The notes under the pieces are model-generated. The model made no database searches and was not told the DNA's origin. It saw nothing but the letters and a program-made list of their open reading frames with translations. This document shows positions 51,959 to 61,967 of a DNA stretch of 64,000 nt, in pieces. Source of the stretch: Brevibacillus gelatini (GTDB lineage Bacteria > Bacillota > Bacilli > Brevibacillales > Brevibacillaceae); NCBI RefSeq assembly GCF_003710935.1, contig NZ_RHHS01000037.1:1-64000 (forward strand), written 5' to 3'. The position numbers and the translations under genes were made by a program. Every line of letters begins with the position of its first letter. The stretch's first letter is position 1.

Positions 51959-54900
51959 CGGTAGCACCTCCCTCTCTTGCCAGTTGCTGCTCGGCCAGCA
52001 TGCTCCAGATTTGTTTGTTGTTCCATCTGGAAAGCTGTCTGTGCTCGTTGCCGCCTGTCTCCCCGTCAAACTGGCACACAGGCTTGTACGAGCAATAATC
52101 GCAAGCCGTCATCGTCCCGTTGGAATACGGCTTGATTCCGATTTCTCCATTGGTCATGCGCGTGCTGATTTGCTTCACCGTGTCGCGCACATACGCGGTC
52201 AGCGCCTGGAACTGCTCGGCCGTAGCGACAGAAGAGCGCGAAGAGAGCGTCCCGTCCCTTTTCAGCTCAAACGGAACCAATTCGGACGGCCCCTGCTCCA
52301 CGTACGCGTCCATCATTTTCGCCAGTTCGGGATCGGCGAGCATCAAGCCTTTCATCCGCAATCGCTTGGCCCGCTCCTTGGCCACTTCTTCGGACGTAAG
52401 CAGCCGCTTCGCCGTCACAAACGGGTCGGCCACCTGGTAGTAAAAGACGCCGCCCATCTCGGCTTTTTTGCCCAGCCATTCCTCCGCGTTTGCCACGACG
52501 ACGTCCAGATAGACGAGCAACTGCAAATTCAGGCCGTTCCACACGTCTGACAGCGACAATTGCTTCGGACTTGATTTGTAGTCGATCACGCGCAAATACG
52601 GCACCTCGCTGTCCAGCGACTGGTCGACCCGGTCGATGCGTCCGATCAATTGCAGCTCCACGCCGTTGTCGAGCGTGAGCACGAGGCCCGGCAAGTCGGC
52701 GTTCGGGCCAAAGGAAACCTCCAGCCCAACCGGGGCGAAGCGGCTGCGCTTGGCATGCTCGCCCAGCACGTAGATCGCACGGCCAACCGCCCGCATCAGC
52801 TTGCCCGCCAAATAGCGATAGCGCGCTGTCCGCGTGAGGATACTGCTTCTCGTCTGCGGCACCAGCTCGGACACTACCTCGCTCGCCAGCTGCATACTGT
52901 GGTCTTCCGTCAGCTTGCTCCACTCCAGATGCGCCTCGTTCATTTTTTCGACTGCGCGTTTGAGCGAGGCGTGGAACAGTTCACCCACATCGAATCGTTC
53001 CAGCTTGTACATTGCTCTTTCGGACAGCCTCAATCCATGCGAGGAAAAATGCGAGAACGGGCACGACTGGAAACGCTCCAGACGCGACACGCTCATTTTC
53101 AACTGCTTGCCGTACAAGGTCGCGCTTGTCTGCCTGTCCAGCCCGTCCGGGAGATTCCGGTAGCGCAAGCCGGACAGCAGCCATTTTTCCCGCAATGCTT
53201 CCGGGGAGGAACGGACGTACCAGTCGTAGACCTCCCACCAGAACACCGGCAGCTCGCCTGTCTTTTTCATCGCGCGCAACAAGGTCAGCAAGTGGCGAAA
53301 CACCCTTCTCGGCTGTCCGAGCAAAAAGGCATCTGTGTCCGCCTCGCCCGTCGGCTCGTTGTAAAACATCTGGTGAGATATGTCCGGCAGCACCTCCCTG
53401 ATGCGCGAAAACACCGGGGAAGGAAGCAGTGCCTTGCCTTCCTCATCGGCCAGGGCACAGCTCAAGAATAGCCGCTCGGACGGCCGCGTCATCGCCTGGT
53501 ACAACAGGTACGGCTCGGCCATCAGCTTCTGCTTGGCGCTTGGCGCGAGCACCTGCCCCATCTCCGCCAGCCGCTCGCGCTCCGCCTCGTCCAAAATGCC
53601 TTCTTCTTTCGGACGCAGAGGGATGATGCCTTCGTTCACTCCGAGAATAAACAATGCCTTGACATCAGGCTGGCGCGAGCGCTCCATCGCCCCGACCAGC
53701 ACCTGATCGAGCGCCGGAGGGACAAGCCCAAGCTCAATCGTTTCCAGACCGCTGTCGAGCACGCGGGCAAACGTAGCGAGCTCCATGCTCTCGTCGCCCA
53801 TGACCTCCACGACCTGGTCCATCAGCTCGACCAGCCCCGTCCACACCTGGCCGTGCACCTGCGCTGCATCGAGGTCGCCCTCCTGCTCTGCCTTGCGCTG
53901 CCAATGTTCCAGCTTGCCCGGCACGTCCAGCGCGATCAGCAGATTGTACAGCGCGACCGTCATTTCCCGTACATTTTTGCCTGCCGCCTGCTTCATCTCT
54001 TTTTCAAAAGCGAGCAAGGGAGCCGCGTATTTGCGTCTCAGCTCGTCTGCTTCCGCATCCTCGGCGGCCCCGGACGGCCCGCGAAAACGCCAGGCCGCTT
54101 CCTCCGCCCACTGGTAGCCGAAAACGCCGTGAGCCAGCACGTAGTTTTCCAGGCGGTCGATCTCCTGGCGGGACGTGCGCTCCTGGGCGAGGTCTGGCGT
54201 GAGCAGGTCTGTCTTCAAACAGCGAAATACAGCGTCATACCGCCATCTGGTGACGATGACCTCCAGCGCCGAGCGAACCAGCTCCACCAACGGATGGTTC
54301 ATCACGGTACGCTTCTGGTCCAGGAAGTGCGGAATACCGTAATCGGTAAAAACAGCGGAAATCTCATCGGCATAGGTGCCAATTTCCCGCAGCAAGATCG
54401 CCATGTCCCGCCAGCGGTAGCCTTCCTCGCGGGCCAGGGCGAGAATTTTCAGCGCGACGGCCTCTACCTCAGCCCGCCTGTTTACCGCAGAGAGCAAGGC
54501 AATCTCATCGCGGCGCCCAGGCTCTCCGACTGCGGGCGGTGTCCCCCATTGAAAATAAACCTGTTCGAGTTGACGCAGCCACGGGCTGTCGGCAAAACGG
54601 CGCGTCTCGGTCAACAGCATCGGCTTGGCAACGGATACGCCCGATTCCCGCGCGATCTGCAACAAGGTCTGGTACGTGCGCAAAGTCGGATGGAACAACC
54701 CAAGCTCGTCGACAGACGCGTCGCGCTCGTCCGGGTCCAGGGTGAGCGCAATCGTCACCTGTTTGGCGTGCATCATCAACTGCTCGATCAGCCGCAGTTC
54801 CTGATTCGTAAAGCCCGTAAAGCCGTCGATAAAAATTTCCGCCTGCCGGATGTAAAAAGAGTCCTTCACCATGACAGCGACCCGGTTGAGAATATCGTCG

Positions 54901-55424
54901 GCATCGCAGTAGCCTTCTGCCATGTACCCCTCATAGGCATTCATAATCAGACGCAAGTCGCTGATCTTTTGATTGAGGTTGGCTCCGCCCCAGTCCACGT
55001 TTTCCGAATCGGCAAAAGAGACGCCGTACGACTTGCACTCGCTAATCAGACGTCCAAGCTGAGAGGCAAATCCCGGCTGTGTCGCGGAACGGCCAAATAC
55101 TTGCAGTTCCTCCTTGTGCCGCTCCAGAAGCATGCGCAGTACCATGTGCTTCCCGAGATCGTCGACAGCTATTGTGGTCAGATCGCCCAGTTCCTGCAGC
55201 AGCCGATGAGCCAGGCGGCCGAAGCTGAGCACCTGGGTTCCGATTACGCCGCCCAGCCCGGGCAGGTTGGCGAGGGCGTATTCCTCCTGAAAGCTGGCCT
55301 GCTCGGGTACGAGCAAAATCATCGGGGAGCCGAGCGGTGTATCGCGCAGCCGCTGTTGAATCTGCTGATGAATCGCCTCTGTTTTTCCCGTGCCTGCCCG
55401 TCCCAGTATGAATTGGACTGCCAT
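51927..55424 (-). CDS. addB: ATP-dependent nuclease subunit B
   Basis: This 1165-aa partner of AddA has Walker A GRAGTGKT (residues 8-15), an inactive helicase-like core that recognises Chi, and a C-terminal RecB-like nuclease with VIDYKSSPKQLSLSDVW and NLQLLVYLDVVV. The four iron-sulphur cysteines are present: one in RFQSCPFSHF and three in ACDYCSYKPVCQF. ATG follows AAGGGGAAAA, 15 bp after sbcC. It precedes addA with overlap. Confidence 0.95.
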   Translation of the reverse strand: MAVQFILGRAGTGKTEAIHQQIQQRLRDTPLGSPMILLVPEQASFQEEYALANLPGLGGVIGTQVLSFGRLAHRLLQELGDLTTIAVDDLGKHMVLRMLLERHKEELQVFGRSATQPGFASQLGRLISECKSYGVSFADSENVDWGGANLNQKISDLRLIMNAYEGYMAEGYCDADDILNRVAVMVKDSFYIRQAEIFIDGFTGFTNQELRLIEQLMMHAKQVTIALTLDPDERDASVDELGLFHPTLRTYQTLLQIARESGVSVAKPMLLTETRRFADSPWLRQLEQVYFQWGTPPAVGEPGRRDEIALLSAVNRRAEVEAVALKILALAREEGYRWRDMAILLREIGTYADEISAVFTDYGIPHFLDQKRTVMNHPLVELVRSALEVIVTRWRYDAVFRCLKTDLLTPDLAQERTSRQEIDRLENYVLAHGVFGYQWAEEAAWRFRGPSGAAEDAEADELRRKYAAPLLAFEKEMKQAAGKNVREMTVALYNLLIALDVPGKLEHWQRKAEQEGDLDAAQVHGQVWTGLVELMDQVVEVMGDESMELATFARVLDSGLETIELGLVPPALDQVLVGAMERSRQPDVKALFILGVNEGIIPLRPKEEGILDEAERERLAEMGQVLAPSAKQKLMAEPYLLYQAMTRPSERLFLSCALADEEGKALLPSPVFSRIREVLPDISHQMFYNEPTGEADTDAFLLGQPRRVFRHLLTLLRAMKKTGELPVFWWEVYDWYVRSSPEALREKWLLSGLRYRNLPDGLDRQTSATLYGKQLKMSVSRLERFQSCPFSHFSSHGLRLSERAMYKLERFDVGELFHASLKRAVEKMNEAHLEWSKLTEDHSMQLASEVVSELVPQTRSSILTRTARYRYLAGKLMRAVGRAIYVLGEHAKRSRFAPVGLEVSFGPNADLPGLVLTLDNGVELQLIGRIDRVDQSLDSEVPYLRVIDYKSSPKQLSLSDVWNGLNLQLLVYLDVVVANAEEWLGKKAEMGGVFYYQVADPFVTAKRLLTSEEVAKERAKRLRMKGLMLADPELAKMMDAYVEQGPSELVPFELKRDGTLSSRSSVATAEQFQALTAYVRDTVKQISTRMTNGEIGIKPYSNGTMTACDYCSYKPVCQFDGETGGNEHRQLSRWNNKQIWSMLAEQQLAREGGATDGGATSAGQA

Positions 55425-55439
55425 GTTTTTTCCCCTTCC

Positions 55440-58400
55440 CTACTCCATCTCCAGTTGCAGCGTGCTGCCTTTGCCCATCGGCTCTGCCGGGGTCACGACG
55501 AGACGGCGCGGCATGCGCACGCGTATTTCCGGGACGTGACTGATGACGCCAATCGTAAAATCGTCCATTCGCAGCCGCTCCAGCGCGTCCATGACGACCT
55601 CCAAAAGCTCCGGATCGAGCGTTCCAAAGCCTTCGTCCAAAAAGAAAAATTCCAGTCGGCCGCCGCGCATCTGTATCTCCATCGACAGGGCGAGCGCAAG
55701 CGCAAGCGAGGTCAAAAACGTTTCGCCGCCGGACAAGGTGCTGACCGGACGGCGCATCCCACCCGCACCTTCATCGCGCAGGACAAATTCGCCTTCGTCG
55801 CCGATTTCCAGTCCGTAGCGGTTCGCGGTCATCCGCTTCAAGTGATAGGAAGCATCCCGAGCGATGGAAACCAGTTTTTCCTCGGCGATGAACTGGACGA
55901 ACGCCTTTGCTTCAAACAGCTTTTTCAGCTCTTCCAGACGGCTTTGCTCATCCTGCAGCTCGACGATTTGCTGGTGCAGCTCTTGCCACCTGCAATGGTT
56001 TTTCTCCATGCGCTCGACGTGCTCTTTGGCGACAGCGACTTGCTTCTGCGCCTCTGCAAAAGACTGCTCCCACGTCTCCCACGCATCTTTGGCGCTCAAA
56101 AGTTCCTCGTGCGAGATCGTACGGCCCGCGATGGCTTGCAGCAGCCTGTCTTCCTCGTAGCGAAGCTGCCCCAAGGCGCGTGTGTAAGCCTCGACCTGTT
56201 CCTTCGCCTGGGGCAATCGGTCGCGCTCCGCGTACGTTTCACGCACTTGCTCCAATGTGGCAAAGCCCGTCTCCTGCAGCCCCTGATACAAAGCCTCATG
56301 CGCCTCTGTGCGCTGTCTGGTCAAAACGGCCAGCGTCTCCGAATGCTTGACCAAATCGTTTTGGAGGGCCTGCCTTGCCTCTGCGGCTGCCTTGCGCTTC
56401 GCCTCTGCCTCTGTCAGCGACTGGCGCAGTGAGTTTAGCGTCTGCTCGATCTTAGCCAGCCCTTCCTGTGCAGGAATGCCGCCAGTCCGCTCCAGCCACT
56501 GGGCATGCTTTTGCTCCCACATCCGTTTTCGGTCGGCCATCTTTTCACCGAGCGCGGATTCTCGCGATTTCCAATCGGCTTTTCTGGATTTGGCAGCTTC
56601 TACTTGGATCACTAGCTGGCTGCGCAAAGCTTCCTGCTCGGCGCGCACGTGCTCCAGCTCTGCCAGCTTTCTGTCCAGACGACCGATTTCCTCGTAGCGC
56701 TGTTCGATTTCCTCGATCGCCATCTCCTGGCGTACCGCATCCAGCTCTTCGCCTGCCTGCTTCGCCGCTGCTACAGCAACAGCAACGCGGGCGATGCTCT
56801 CATCCAACACCTTCTGCGCATGTTCGAGCAGCAGGGCGCTTTTTTCCATCATCCGCTTCTTCTCGACTTCTTCCTCGCGCAGCACTTCCAACTGTTTTTG
56901 CAAAAGCTCCCGTTCTTCCCTGGCCTGCTCGCGCTCGGCGTGCCTTTCCGCCAGCTCCTTTTCCTCGCGCTGGTAGACAGCGATCAGCTCTTCAAACGTC
57001 TCTACCGTCCAAGGCTGTCCATATCCGTGACACTCTGCCTTGACGGCGGCGAGCCGCGCTTCCAGCTCTCTGTACTCGGCCTTCGCTGCGGCTGCTCTCT
57101 CTTCGGCAGCAGCCAGCGTCCCTTTGGCCGTCACCCACGCTTCTTTCGCCTGCGCTGTCTTTTGTTCGGCTGCCTTCACGGCTTCTTCGCACGCTTTGAT
57201 CCGGGCGCGCAGGTCGTCGCCCGCCGCTTTTGCTTCTCCGTCTGCCGGATGAGCTTGACCGTCCAGCGGATGATGCAGCGAGCCGCACACCGGGCATTCC
57301 TTGCCTTCTTCCAGCCGCTCGCGCAAGTAGCGAGCCATGTTTTCCTGCTGCCAGCGCTCCCACTCCTGACGCAGCCCTTCGCGGTCGGCCAGCTGTGCAA
57401 GAGCCTCGGCTTCGCACGCCTGAACCGCCTCGGTTAGCTCCTGGTAACGCTTCGCCGCTTGCTTTTGCTCCTGTTCGATCTGCTGCCGCTTTTCCTGCCA
57501 GCTAGCAATCGCCGTCAAGCCTTCGCGCCACTTGCGGCCCACCTGTTTCATTTCCGCCAGCACATGGCGCGACCGCTCCCATTCCTCGTCGCTCATGAGT
57601 GGTTTCTCCAACGCTTTTGCCAGCCGTTCTTTCTGCTCGGCCAACCGATTTGCGGACTGTTCCCACTCGCGCTTGTCCACACTGGCTCTCTCCGTCGCCG
57701 CTTGCAGACGAGTTACAGCCTCTGCCTGCTCCGCTTCCAGCTCGTGCAGCTTCTTTTTTTCCCGCTCCCACTGCTGCTTCGCTTCCCGCGCCCGCGCGAC
57801 GCGATCTCGCCACTCCGGAGTCACCATCGCCTGCCTGCTCTCTTCCGCAAGCCTGTTCCACTCCTGCTCCCACGTTTGCAAGGCTCTTTCGTCCCGCTCA
57901 AGCTGCGCCTCTGTCTGCACCAGCCCAAGCGATACTTCCTGCCATTCGCGCGCAAGCACAGACTGCTCTTCGCGAATCGCTTTCAGCTCCGCTTCCCATT
58001 CCTCCGCCTGGACGAGTCGTCCTTTTTGCTGGATCAACTGCGGCTCCTGCGCCGTCAGCTCTGCCTGTGCCCGCGCGTACTCCGCTTCTGCTGCTTCCAG
58101 GGCAAGCCGTGCTGCCTCCTGCTGACTCCTGCTTTGCTCCAGTGCCTGTCCGGTCACTGTCCATTCCTGATCGAGCCGCTCGTATTGCTGCACCAGCGGC
58201 CACAGGCGAATGCTCGCTTCCCACTCGCGGATGCTGCTGGTGAGCCGGGCGATTTCTTCCTCCTTCGCTGTCTGCTCTTGCAACTGCTGCTGAACTTGCG
58301 CCAGCTCCTGCTGCCACTGGGCAAGCTGCTCCAGCTCCTTGAGCTTTTCAGCCAACTCCTGCTTTTGCCGGGTGAGTGCCTGCTCCATTTGCGCCGCTTC

Positions 58401-59090
58401 CTGAAAAGTCTGGCGCGCCAGCTCCAGCGCTTCCGGTCCCGCCTCTCCCAGTGCCGCCGTCTCCAATTGCAGGCGGTGCATCTGCTCCTTTGTCTGGTCG
58501 AGAGCATGCCGCACCCGTTCGCTCAGCTTTTCCCCATAAATATGTAGCCGGAACATCCGCTGCAGCATCTCGTTGCGCTCACTGCCGCGAAGTGTCAAAA
58601 AGCGGGAAAACTGCCCCTGCGGCAAAACAACTGCGCGGGTAAAATCCTGCAAGGTCAGGCCAATCAGTTTCTCAATCGCCGCAGTAGCAGCCGTCGCCTT
58701 CGATTCCAGCACGACATCCGGCTCTCCGGTCAACGCGCCGGACTGGATCAGTCGCACCTCCGGCTGGCGTTTGTTTCCTTTTTTATCCAGACCGAATTCC
58801 CGCTCAATCGTATACCGCTTGCGCTCATCGCCTGTGCCCAGCTCGAACGTAAAGGAGACGAAGACGCGCTGCTCCAGCTGATTCAGCACTTCCTTGGGAT
58901 GGTTCCCGCCGCCGAGCCGGACGACCTGTCCGTACAGCGCCAGTGTGATCGCATCCAGTATGGTCGATTTCCCGCTGCCTGTCGGTCCGAAAATGCCAAA
59001 CAGTCCTGCCTGGCACAACATTTCAAAGTCAACCTCTTGCATTTCCCGATAGCTGTGCATCCCTGCCAGCTTCAAGCGAATCGGTCTCAC
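55440..59090 (-). CDS. sbcC: Exonuclease subunit SbcC
   Basis: This 1216-aa SMC-like ATPase works with SbcD to trim hairpins and protein-blocked DNA ends. Walker A is GPTGSGKST (residues 35-43). Long coiled coils flank the zinc hook CPVCGSLHHPLDG. The signature is STLSGGETFLTSLALALALS and Walker B is FFFLDEGFGTLDPE. Length is at the long end for the family. GTG start after GGGGAGGAAGC overlaps sbcD by 4 bp. Confidence 0.95.
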   Translation of the reverse strand: MRPIRLKLAGMHSYREMQEVDFEMLCQAGLFGIFGPTGSGKSTILDAITLALYGQVVRLGGGNHPKEVLNQLEQRVFVSFTFELGTGDERKRYTIEREFGLDKKGNKRQPEVRLIQSGALTGEPDVVLESKATAATAAIEKLIGLTLQDFTRAVVLPQGQFSRFLTLRGSERNEMLQRMFRLHIYGEKLSERVRHALDQTKEQMHRLQLETAALGEAGPEALELARQTFQEAAQMEQALTRQKQELAEKLKELEQLAQWQQELAQVQQQLQEQTAKEEEIARLTSSIREWEASIRLWPLVQQYERLDQEWTVTGQALEQSRSQQEAARLALEAAEAEYARAQAELTAQEPQLIQQKGRLVQAEEWEAELKAIREEQSVLAREWQEVSLGLVQTEAQLERDERALQTWEQEWNRLAEESRQAMVTPEWRDRVARAREAKQQWEREKKKLHELEAEQAEAVTRLQAATERASVDKREWEQSANRLAEQKERLAKALEKPLMSDEEWERSRHVLAEMKQVGRKWREGLTAIASWQEKRQQIEQEQKQAAKRYQELTEAVQACEAEALAQLADREGLRQEWERWQQENMARYLRERLEEGKECPVCGSLHHPLDGQAHPADGEAKAAGDDLRARIKACEEAVKAAEQKTAQAKEAWVTAKGTLAAAEERAAAAKAEYRELEARLAAVKAECHGYGQPWTVETFEELIAVYQREEKELAERHAEREQAREERELLQKQLEVLREEEVEKKRMMEKSALLLEHAQKVLDESIARVAVAVAAAKQAGEELDAVRQEMAIEEIEQRYEEIGRLDRKLAELEHVRAEQEALRSQLVIQVEAAKSRKADWKSRESALGEKMADRKRMWEQKHAQWLERTGGIPAQEGLAKIEQTLNSLRQSLTEAEAKRKAAAEARQALQNDLVKHSETLAVLTRQRTEAHEALYQGLQETGFATLEQVRETYAERDRLPQAKEQVEAYTRALGQLRYEEDRLLQAIAGRTISHEELLSAKDAWETWEQSFAEAQKQVAVAKEHVERMEKNHCRWQELHQQIVELQDEQSRLEELKKLFEAKAFVQFIAEEKLVSIARDASYHLKRMTANRYGLEIGDEGEFVLRDEGAGGMRRPVSTLSGGETFLTSLALALALSMEIQMRGGRLEFFFLDEGFGTLDPELLEVVMDALERLRMDDFTIGVISHVPEIRVRMPRRLVVTPAEPMGKGSTLQLEME

Positions 59091-60328
59091 GCTTCCTCCC
59101 CCTCTCCCCCGGTTTCCGCCAGCAGCCGCTGAAACAGGGCAACGAGCCGCTCATCCGGCGCCGCTCCCTTTTTGCGCTCATAAAATCTGCGAAACAACTG
59201 ATCCGATGTCAACTCGGTCAATTCCACCCGCTGCGCTTCTTCCTCGTCGCGCTCTTCGCGAATGACGACGCGCTGGATTTTCACAAAGTCGTCCGACAGC
59301 TTGCGCACACGCTGAAACTCTGCCGGGTCGATCACATCCGTCACATGCAGCTCCAGATCGATCCAGGAGCCTGCGTCCCGCCCTTCCGCAAGCCAGCGCT
59401 CAACCTGGGCGATTCCTTCTGTCGCCTTCCAGCGCGCCAACGGACGGCCGCTCGTCAAATAAATAATCTCCTCCCGCACGTCATGCCCCGGCTCCACTTC
59501 GACCAGCACGACCGCCTTGCTCTGTCCCGCTTCGGAAAAGCTGTACGAGAGCGGCGAGCCGCTGTAGCGCACGAGCGGCTTGTCGCTGAGCTTTTGCAGG
59601 CGATGCAGGTGGCCGAGCGCCACGTAGTCGGCGTTTTTCGGAAAAGCCTGCGGAGACACCGTCAAAGCGCCGCCAATCTGAATCGGCCGTTCCGAATCCG
59701 TCTCCATGCCCCCCATCACAAACAGATGGCTCGTAATCAGGTTCACGGTATCCTCGCGAAAATGAACGGACAAATCTGCCAACAGCCGCGCGATCCGTTC
59801 CGAAAAGGCGAGCTGCATTTCCTCCTGCGTAAAACTCTCGCTGAGCAGCTCCTTCAGCCGCGATTCGGAAGGGTACGGCAAGGCCAGCACCACCGCATGG
59901 TGCTCGCAGCCCGGCACTTTCATTTCCAGCCAGGAGGGCCCTCCCTGGACGACCTGTACCCTGTCCGGGGACGGCGTCTGTGCGATCAACGGCGCTTCCT
60001 TCGGCAAGCCGAGCAACACAATTCCGTGCTTGGCCGCAAGCGGCGATGCTGCCCTGACCCGCTCCGGCTGGTCGTGGTTGCCCGCAATCACGATAACCCC
60101 CCGCCGCCCTTCCGCAGACAAGCGTTCCAGCGCCTCGTAAAAAAGTTCCTCCGCCCACGCCGGCGGGTTTACAGAATCGTACACATCTCCTGCCACCAGC
60201 ACCAAATCCACTTCCCGCTCCTCCGCGATCCGGCAGAGCTCGTCCACAAATGCCGTCTGCTCCGCCCGGCGGTCGCGGCCTTCGAGCTGCCGCCCGAAAT
60301 GCCAGTCGGCCGTATGTAAAATGCGCAT
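59087..60328 (-). CDS. sbcD: Exonuclease subunit SbcD
   Basis: This 413-aa Mre11-type metallo-phosphoesterase has metal ligands in order: HTADWHFG (Asp8, His10), LVAGDVYDS (Asp48), IAGNHDQ (Asn84, His85), ITSHLFVMGG and ALGHLHRLQ. The C-terminal capping part continues to VELTELTSDQLFRRF. ATG at 60328 follows GGATGGGAGTC. An in-frame start at 60352 is less likely. It is the first gene of sbcD-sbcC-addB-addA. Confidence 0.95.
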   Translation of the reverse strand: MRILHTADWHFGRQLEGRDRRAEQTAFVDELCRIAEEREVDLVLVAGDVYDSVNPPAWAEELFYEALERLSAEGRRGVIVIAGNHDQPERVRAASPLAAKHGIVLLGLPKEAPLIAQTPSPDRVQVVQGGPSWLEMKVPGCEHHAVVLALPYPSESRLKELLSESFTQEEMQLAFSERIARLLADLSVHFREDTVNLITSHLFVMGGMETDSERPIQIGGALTVSPQAFPKNADYVALGHLHRLQKLSDKPLVRYSGSPLSYSFSEAGQSKAVVLVEVEPGHDVREEIIYLTSGRPLARWKATEGIAQVERWLAEGRDAGSWIDLELHVTDVIDPAEFQRVRKLSDDFVKIQRVVIREERDEEEAQRVELTELTSDQLFRRFYERKKGAAPDERLVALFQRLLAETGGEGEEA

Positions 60329-60450
60329 GACTCCCATCCTCTCCACGATCATGTGTTTGCTTTTTATTGTAACAAAAGACAGAGCGGTGCGTGGTTGAAA
60401 TTTACGGTACTTGTCGGTAACTTTTGCGCTCTGGTTGACCCCAACAATTA
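60329..60450. other. Promoter-side spacer of sbcD
   Basis: The sequence becomes AT-richer to the right. No clear -35/-10 pair or terminator is identified. Confidence 0.3.
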
Positions 60451-60582
60451 AAGTGGCTTACGCTGATTGCGGAGAAAATAAAGAATCTGCTAAAACAAGA
60501 GGTACTGTATACGGATGGGACAATTTTAGGAGAGGTAAAGGGGCTGCTAAGCACATGCGGGGGTAAATATGATGAAGATTAA
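60451..60582 (+). pseudogene. Orphan 3' coding fragment
   Basis: The frame reads KWLTLIAEKIKNLLKQEVLY, then TDGTILGEVKGLLSTCGGKY and a stop. It looks like the C-terminal helices of a small protein. No start codon or ribosome site precedes it. The next ORF to the right (60626-60835, starting MRVWYSPIGYVHRRKTAQG) is also without a ribosome site. Neither is recognised. Confidence 0.3.
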
Positions 60583-60896
60583 TTAATGCAACACTAGCGG
60601 TCAGCGAAATAGGTTCTTTTCGACAATGAGAGTGTGGTATTCTCCCATTGGTTATGTACACCGTAGAAAAACTGCACAAGGAAAGAGACGTGCAGGGAGC
60701 CAGTCTCCATTCGGATTAAGACTTCCAATACACGTCCCGGCAGTAAAACAAGCAGCTCTAAGAAATGGTTATAAAAAAATCTGGTCTGCAATAGCAATAT
60801 CTTCATCCAATGAATCTTCAGGTAGATATAGTTGATAGCCTGTAAGGATGAAAAGTATTTTCATGCATTTTATCTCCTACTCATTAACTCTCGATA

Positions 60897-61667
60897 TTAA
60901 AATTGAAGCTCCATACCATCAAATGCAAAAAAAACATTCTCCGGCAATTGTTTACTCATAATGTCGGCATTAATGTCATGCGATAGATGTGTCAAAACCA
61001 TTTTTGTAGGTTTTAAAATTTCTTTAATTTCAAAAGCTTCCGTTACACTATAAACTGAGCGTTTATCCTTTTGGGTCTTTTCCTCCCAATAAGATGTACC
61101 AAGTATCAATGTGTCAAGGTTCAGAAAATAACTAAGTTGTTCTTCAGTCATATTAAATGAATCCGACACATATGCCCATCTATAGTCCTTTTTAGAAAAG
61201 ACCAAGCCGTAAGAATATCCATTATGCCCATGGTTTACTTTTACAAATTGAATGTACCACTCTCCTAATGTGAACTCTTTACATCCAAAAAACTTTATTG
61301 AGTCTCTATTAGCCAAATATGGATAACGCTGAACGAGTTGGCTGATAACTTCGGGGGAGCCCACAATTCTAGAATTCACCTTATTCCAGAAGCATAGATC
61401 TGCATAATCTCCCAATCCTGCAATATGGTCATTATGTGCATGAGTGAACAGCACCGTATCTGGGATTAGTCCATGATTATGATGCATTATGTATTGTTGT
61501 TTAAAGTCGGGTGAAACATCAAGTAAAGCTGTTTTATTGTCATATGAAATAAGAACACTCGGGCGTCTTCTCCAATTATATCCATCATCGACGGTACAAA
61601 CTTGACAGTTACAGTTGATCCGAGGTACACCTTGTGCATCACTTGTACCCAAAAATTTAATTATCAA
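60897..61667 (-). CDS. PhnP-like metallo-beta-lactamase-fold hydrolase
   Basis: This protein is about 256 aa. IKFLGTSDAQGVPRINCNCQ with NCNCQVC matches the cysteine zinc-structural motif of PhnP-type phosphodiesterases. LLDVSPDFKQQ follows, then VLFTHAHNDHIAGLGD (the HxHxDH active site) and the later His/Asp ligands in VNHGHNG, YVSDSFN and LTHLSHD. PhnP cleaves cyclic ribosyl phosphates. The best start is TTG at 61667, 9 bases after GAGGG. Low GC relative to neighbours and no phn genes nearby suggest transfer. Confidence 0.82.
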   Translation of the reverse strand: MIIKFLGTSDAQGVPRINCNCQVCTVDDGYNWRRRPSVLISYDNKTALLDVSPDFKQQYIMHHNHGLIPDTVLFTHAHNDHIAGLGDYADLCFWNKVNSRIVGSPEVISQLVQRYPYLANRDSIKFFGCKEFTLGEWYIQFVKVNHGHNGYSYGLVFSKKDYRWAYVSDSFNMTEEQLSYFLNLDTLILGTSYWEEKTQKDKRSVYSVTEAFEIKEILKPTKMVLTHLSHDINADIMSKQLPENVFFAFDGMELQF

Positions 61668-61897
61668 TTGAACCAACCCTCAATCTTCGACATTCAATTA
61701 TTTTCTGTGTAATATATTACTATAAAAAACTAAATATGTAAAAAACTTCTGCGACTAACCAATTAGCTATAATGAATCAGTACGGGTCAGAAGTAAATGT
61801 CAAAGACCCCAGCTAGTAGTTAGATGAGAGTTTTTCATCCAACGATTAAAACTGTGAACTCTCAGTCAGCTATTACTGTAAGCGCAACATGCACAAA
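61668..61897. other. AT-rich spacer without a recognised gene
   Basis: Short broken frames only. The composition resembles the metallo-hydrolase gene, so this is probably part of the same acquired block. Confidence 0.4.
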
Positions 61898-61930
61898 GCC
61901 GCACCCCCTGCACAAAAGCGGGAGTGCGGC
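61898..61930 (-). terminator. Terminator of ctaA
   Basis: GCCGCACCCCC and GGAGTGCGGC form an interrupted GC-rich stem. Read leftward the tail is CTTTGTGC, so it is moderately convincing. Confidence 0.55.
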
Positions 61931-61967
61931 CTTTTCAAGCGCGAATCACTGTCTCTATCTCTGTTTT

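Noticed and set aside
49367-51964. 865-aa rightward ORF opposite addA
   Set aside because: It is an antisense shadow of a GC-rich gene. The opposite strand has full AddA motifs, and the shadow has no ribosome site or domain.
53853-56432. 859-aa rightward ORF opposite addB and sbcC
   Set aside because: It is an antisense shadow spanning two unambiguous genes.
60626-60835. 69-aa rightward ORF in the low-GC island
   Set aside because: It has no ribosome site and no recognised family. Both strands look equally plausible, so it is not called as a gene.
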